Notes under the pieces: generated by a model
Seen by the model: the letters and a program-made list of their open reading frames with translations, nothing else
What the model was told of the DNA's origin: nothing
Databases searched by the model: none
Shown: positions 4,816 through 5,848 of the stretch, piece by piece
Layout: every line of letters begins with the position of its first letter
How positions within the stretch are numbered: the stretch's first letter is position 1
Translations under genes and position numbers: made by a program
Assembly: GCA_021775715.1 (NCBI GenBank)
Contig: JAJFHI010000417.1
Span: forward strand, 1 to 5,848
Source: Hyphomicrobiaceae bacterium
GTDB taxonomy: Bacteria > Pseudomonadota > Alphaproteobacteria > Rhizobiales > Hyphomicrobiaceae
Length of the DNA stretch: 5,848 nt
Reading direction: 5' to 3'

Positions 4816-5848
4816 CGTTGGGGTCGTCCTGTTCGCCAAACAGTGTGTCTGTCTTATAGCCGAAATCGCCCAGGTGCTTAAATTCGAAGCGGACGAATAC
4901 GGAGCGGTCAGGCTCGATTTCAGCACTGCTCACGTTTGTTTCAGAATACGTGGTTGTTAATGCGAAACAGTCATCAGCGTATTGAACCTGGAACGAGTCG
5001 GTTAGGAGGAATTCGCTGTCAATGTCGTAGCGAATTGAACCACCAACGCTCCAGTGATCGGTTACCTGCAATCGCACGCCGCCGTTTACTTCCGACTGCG
5101 CTTGATCAAAGCCGAACTCCGGTGCTGCTGCAACATAAGTGTAGGTTGCCGATGCTGTGAGAAGACCGAGGATAGCAACCGCTGTCGCGTCTTCTCGTTC
5201 TACCGAAAAATCTTCTTGGTCAAAGCGTGTTTGGCTTATGAGACGGAATTGTGGAATTGGCGCGAGGTATGCACCGAGGACGTAATCGGAATCGTCCGTC
5301 TCAAGCCCGCTATTAGGTGAATACAGGAAGCCATTTTGGGGCACCTGGCTGGCAGTGTTACCTTCGAAGTCTACACCTGGTGTCTGGAATGCGTTTTCGC
5401 CGGACAAGTGGTAGCTCTGACCCGCAATAATGCGTGCGTGCCCACCATTGAAGCCCTGGAATGTGTACTGGACGCCGACGTTGGCACGTGTGCCGGTTTC
5501 GATGCGGTCAAAGCCGGAGAACTTGTCTGTGTCGAACAGGTTGGTATCGTCGAACACCAAGCTTCTAGCGTCTTCGTTTGGCAGATTGTTCTGACGGATG
5601 CTGGCTTGGCGTCCGATAATCTGACCGATGGGTTCGATCGTGTGTGAGGCATTCGCAGTGCTAGCGATCCAAGGGTAACTGACGGTCACTCCGCCCAAGG
5701 CAAGGCCCCGCCCGACGGTTTCATTTTCAATGTCGGCGTTCGTCAGCGGGTCAATCACGTTATTAAAGCGCAGCACATCACCGCGTAGTTCGGCAAACGG
5801 CGTGTACGTGATCCCGATATCGTCGATCATCTTGTCGCGCCATTTCAC
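4808..5848 (-). CDS. lptD: LPS-assembly protein LptD, C-terminal part (5' end outside window)
   Basis: LptD is the outer-membrane beta-barrel that, with the lipoprotein LptE or an equivalent, takes lipopolysaccharide from the periplasmic bridge and inserts it into the outer leaflet. The frame is open to the right edge; the first visible codon is an in-frame GTG that is almost certainly internal. The 346 visible residues show alternating beta-strand character. The family segment HTIEPIGQII is at 69-78, followed by NLPNEDARSLVFDDTNLFDTDKFSGFDRIETGTRAN running from 88 to 123. A late YADDCFALTTTY motif (290-301) carries the only cysteine of the fragment (294), the kind of position involved in LptD disulfides. 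The chain ends with RSVFVRFEFKHLGDFG and a short acidic tail. Strand order and the surA neighbour agree with this call. The N-terminal jellyroll and the first barrel strands are not in the window. Confidence 0.95.
   Translation of the reverse strand: MKWRDKMIDDIGITYTPFAELRGDVLRFNNVIDPLTNADIENETVGRGLALGGVTVSYPWIASTANASHTIEPIGQIIGRQASIRQNNLPNEDARSLVFDDTNLFDTDKFSGFDRIETGTRANVGVQYTFQGFNGGHARIIAGQSYHLSGENAFQTPGVDFEGNTASQVPQNGFLYSPNSGLETDDSDYVLGAYLAPIPQFRLISQTRFDQEDFSVEREDATAVAILGLLTASATYTYVAAAPEFGFDQAQSEVNGGVRLQVTDHWSVGGSIRYDIDSEFLLTDSFQVQYADDCFALTTTYSETNVSSAEIEPDRSVFVRFEFKHLGDFGYKTDTLFGEQDDPNAG

Noticed and set aside
4591..4881. + strand open frame (96 codons) from the lptD-surA gap into antisense lptD
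   Set aside because: TTG start with no ribosome site, it crosses two hairpins, has no domain, and its end is antisense to the conserved LptD C-terminus.

Overview
The window looks like chromosomal housekeeping DNA from an alphaproteobacterium. The protein signatures and the gene order (yicC-gmk converging on rsmA-pdxA-surA-lptD) fit the order Hyphomicrobiales best. The order-level call rests on remembered synteny and protein style, not on a database search. I see no insertion sequence, phage gene, tRNA, rRNA, CRISPR array or defence gene. All six genes read as intact in the part that is visible.

Layout: on the + strand, the C-terminal end of a YicC/YloC-family endoribonuclease gene (1-455) is followed at once by gmk, guanylate kinase (469-1104). 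Eleven bases later the minus-strand block begins, read right to left. It runs lptD (3' part, 5848-4808), a 282-base gap, surA-like periplasmic chaperone (4525-3251), a 165-base gap, pdxA (3085-2033), and rsmA (2036-1116). rsmA overlaps pdxA by the four bases GTGA.

How the genes work together: LptD is the outer-membrane beta-barrel that inserts lipopolysaccharide, and SurA is the periplasmic chaperone that escorts such barrels, so lptD-surA is a functional pair. PdxA (vitamin B6 synthesis) and RsmA (16S rRNA dimethylation) are the usual downstream partners of surA in many Proteobacteria. gmk (nucleotide metabolism) and yicC (RNA turnover) form a separate, opposing unit.

I found no convincing new biological system. 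The least ordinary part is the lptD-surA gap, which holds at least four inverted repeats, one of them an 11-bp perfect stem containing the lptD stop codon. The surA product is also unusual next to the E. coli protein: it has a lysine-rich insertion, a degenerate parvulin region, and a Gly-Pro-Ala-Ser linker partly encoded by a tandem hexanucleotide.
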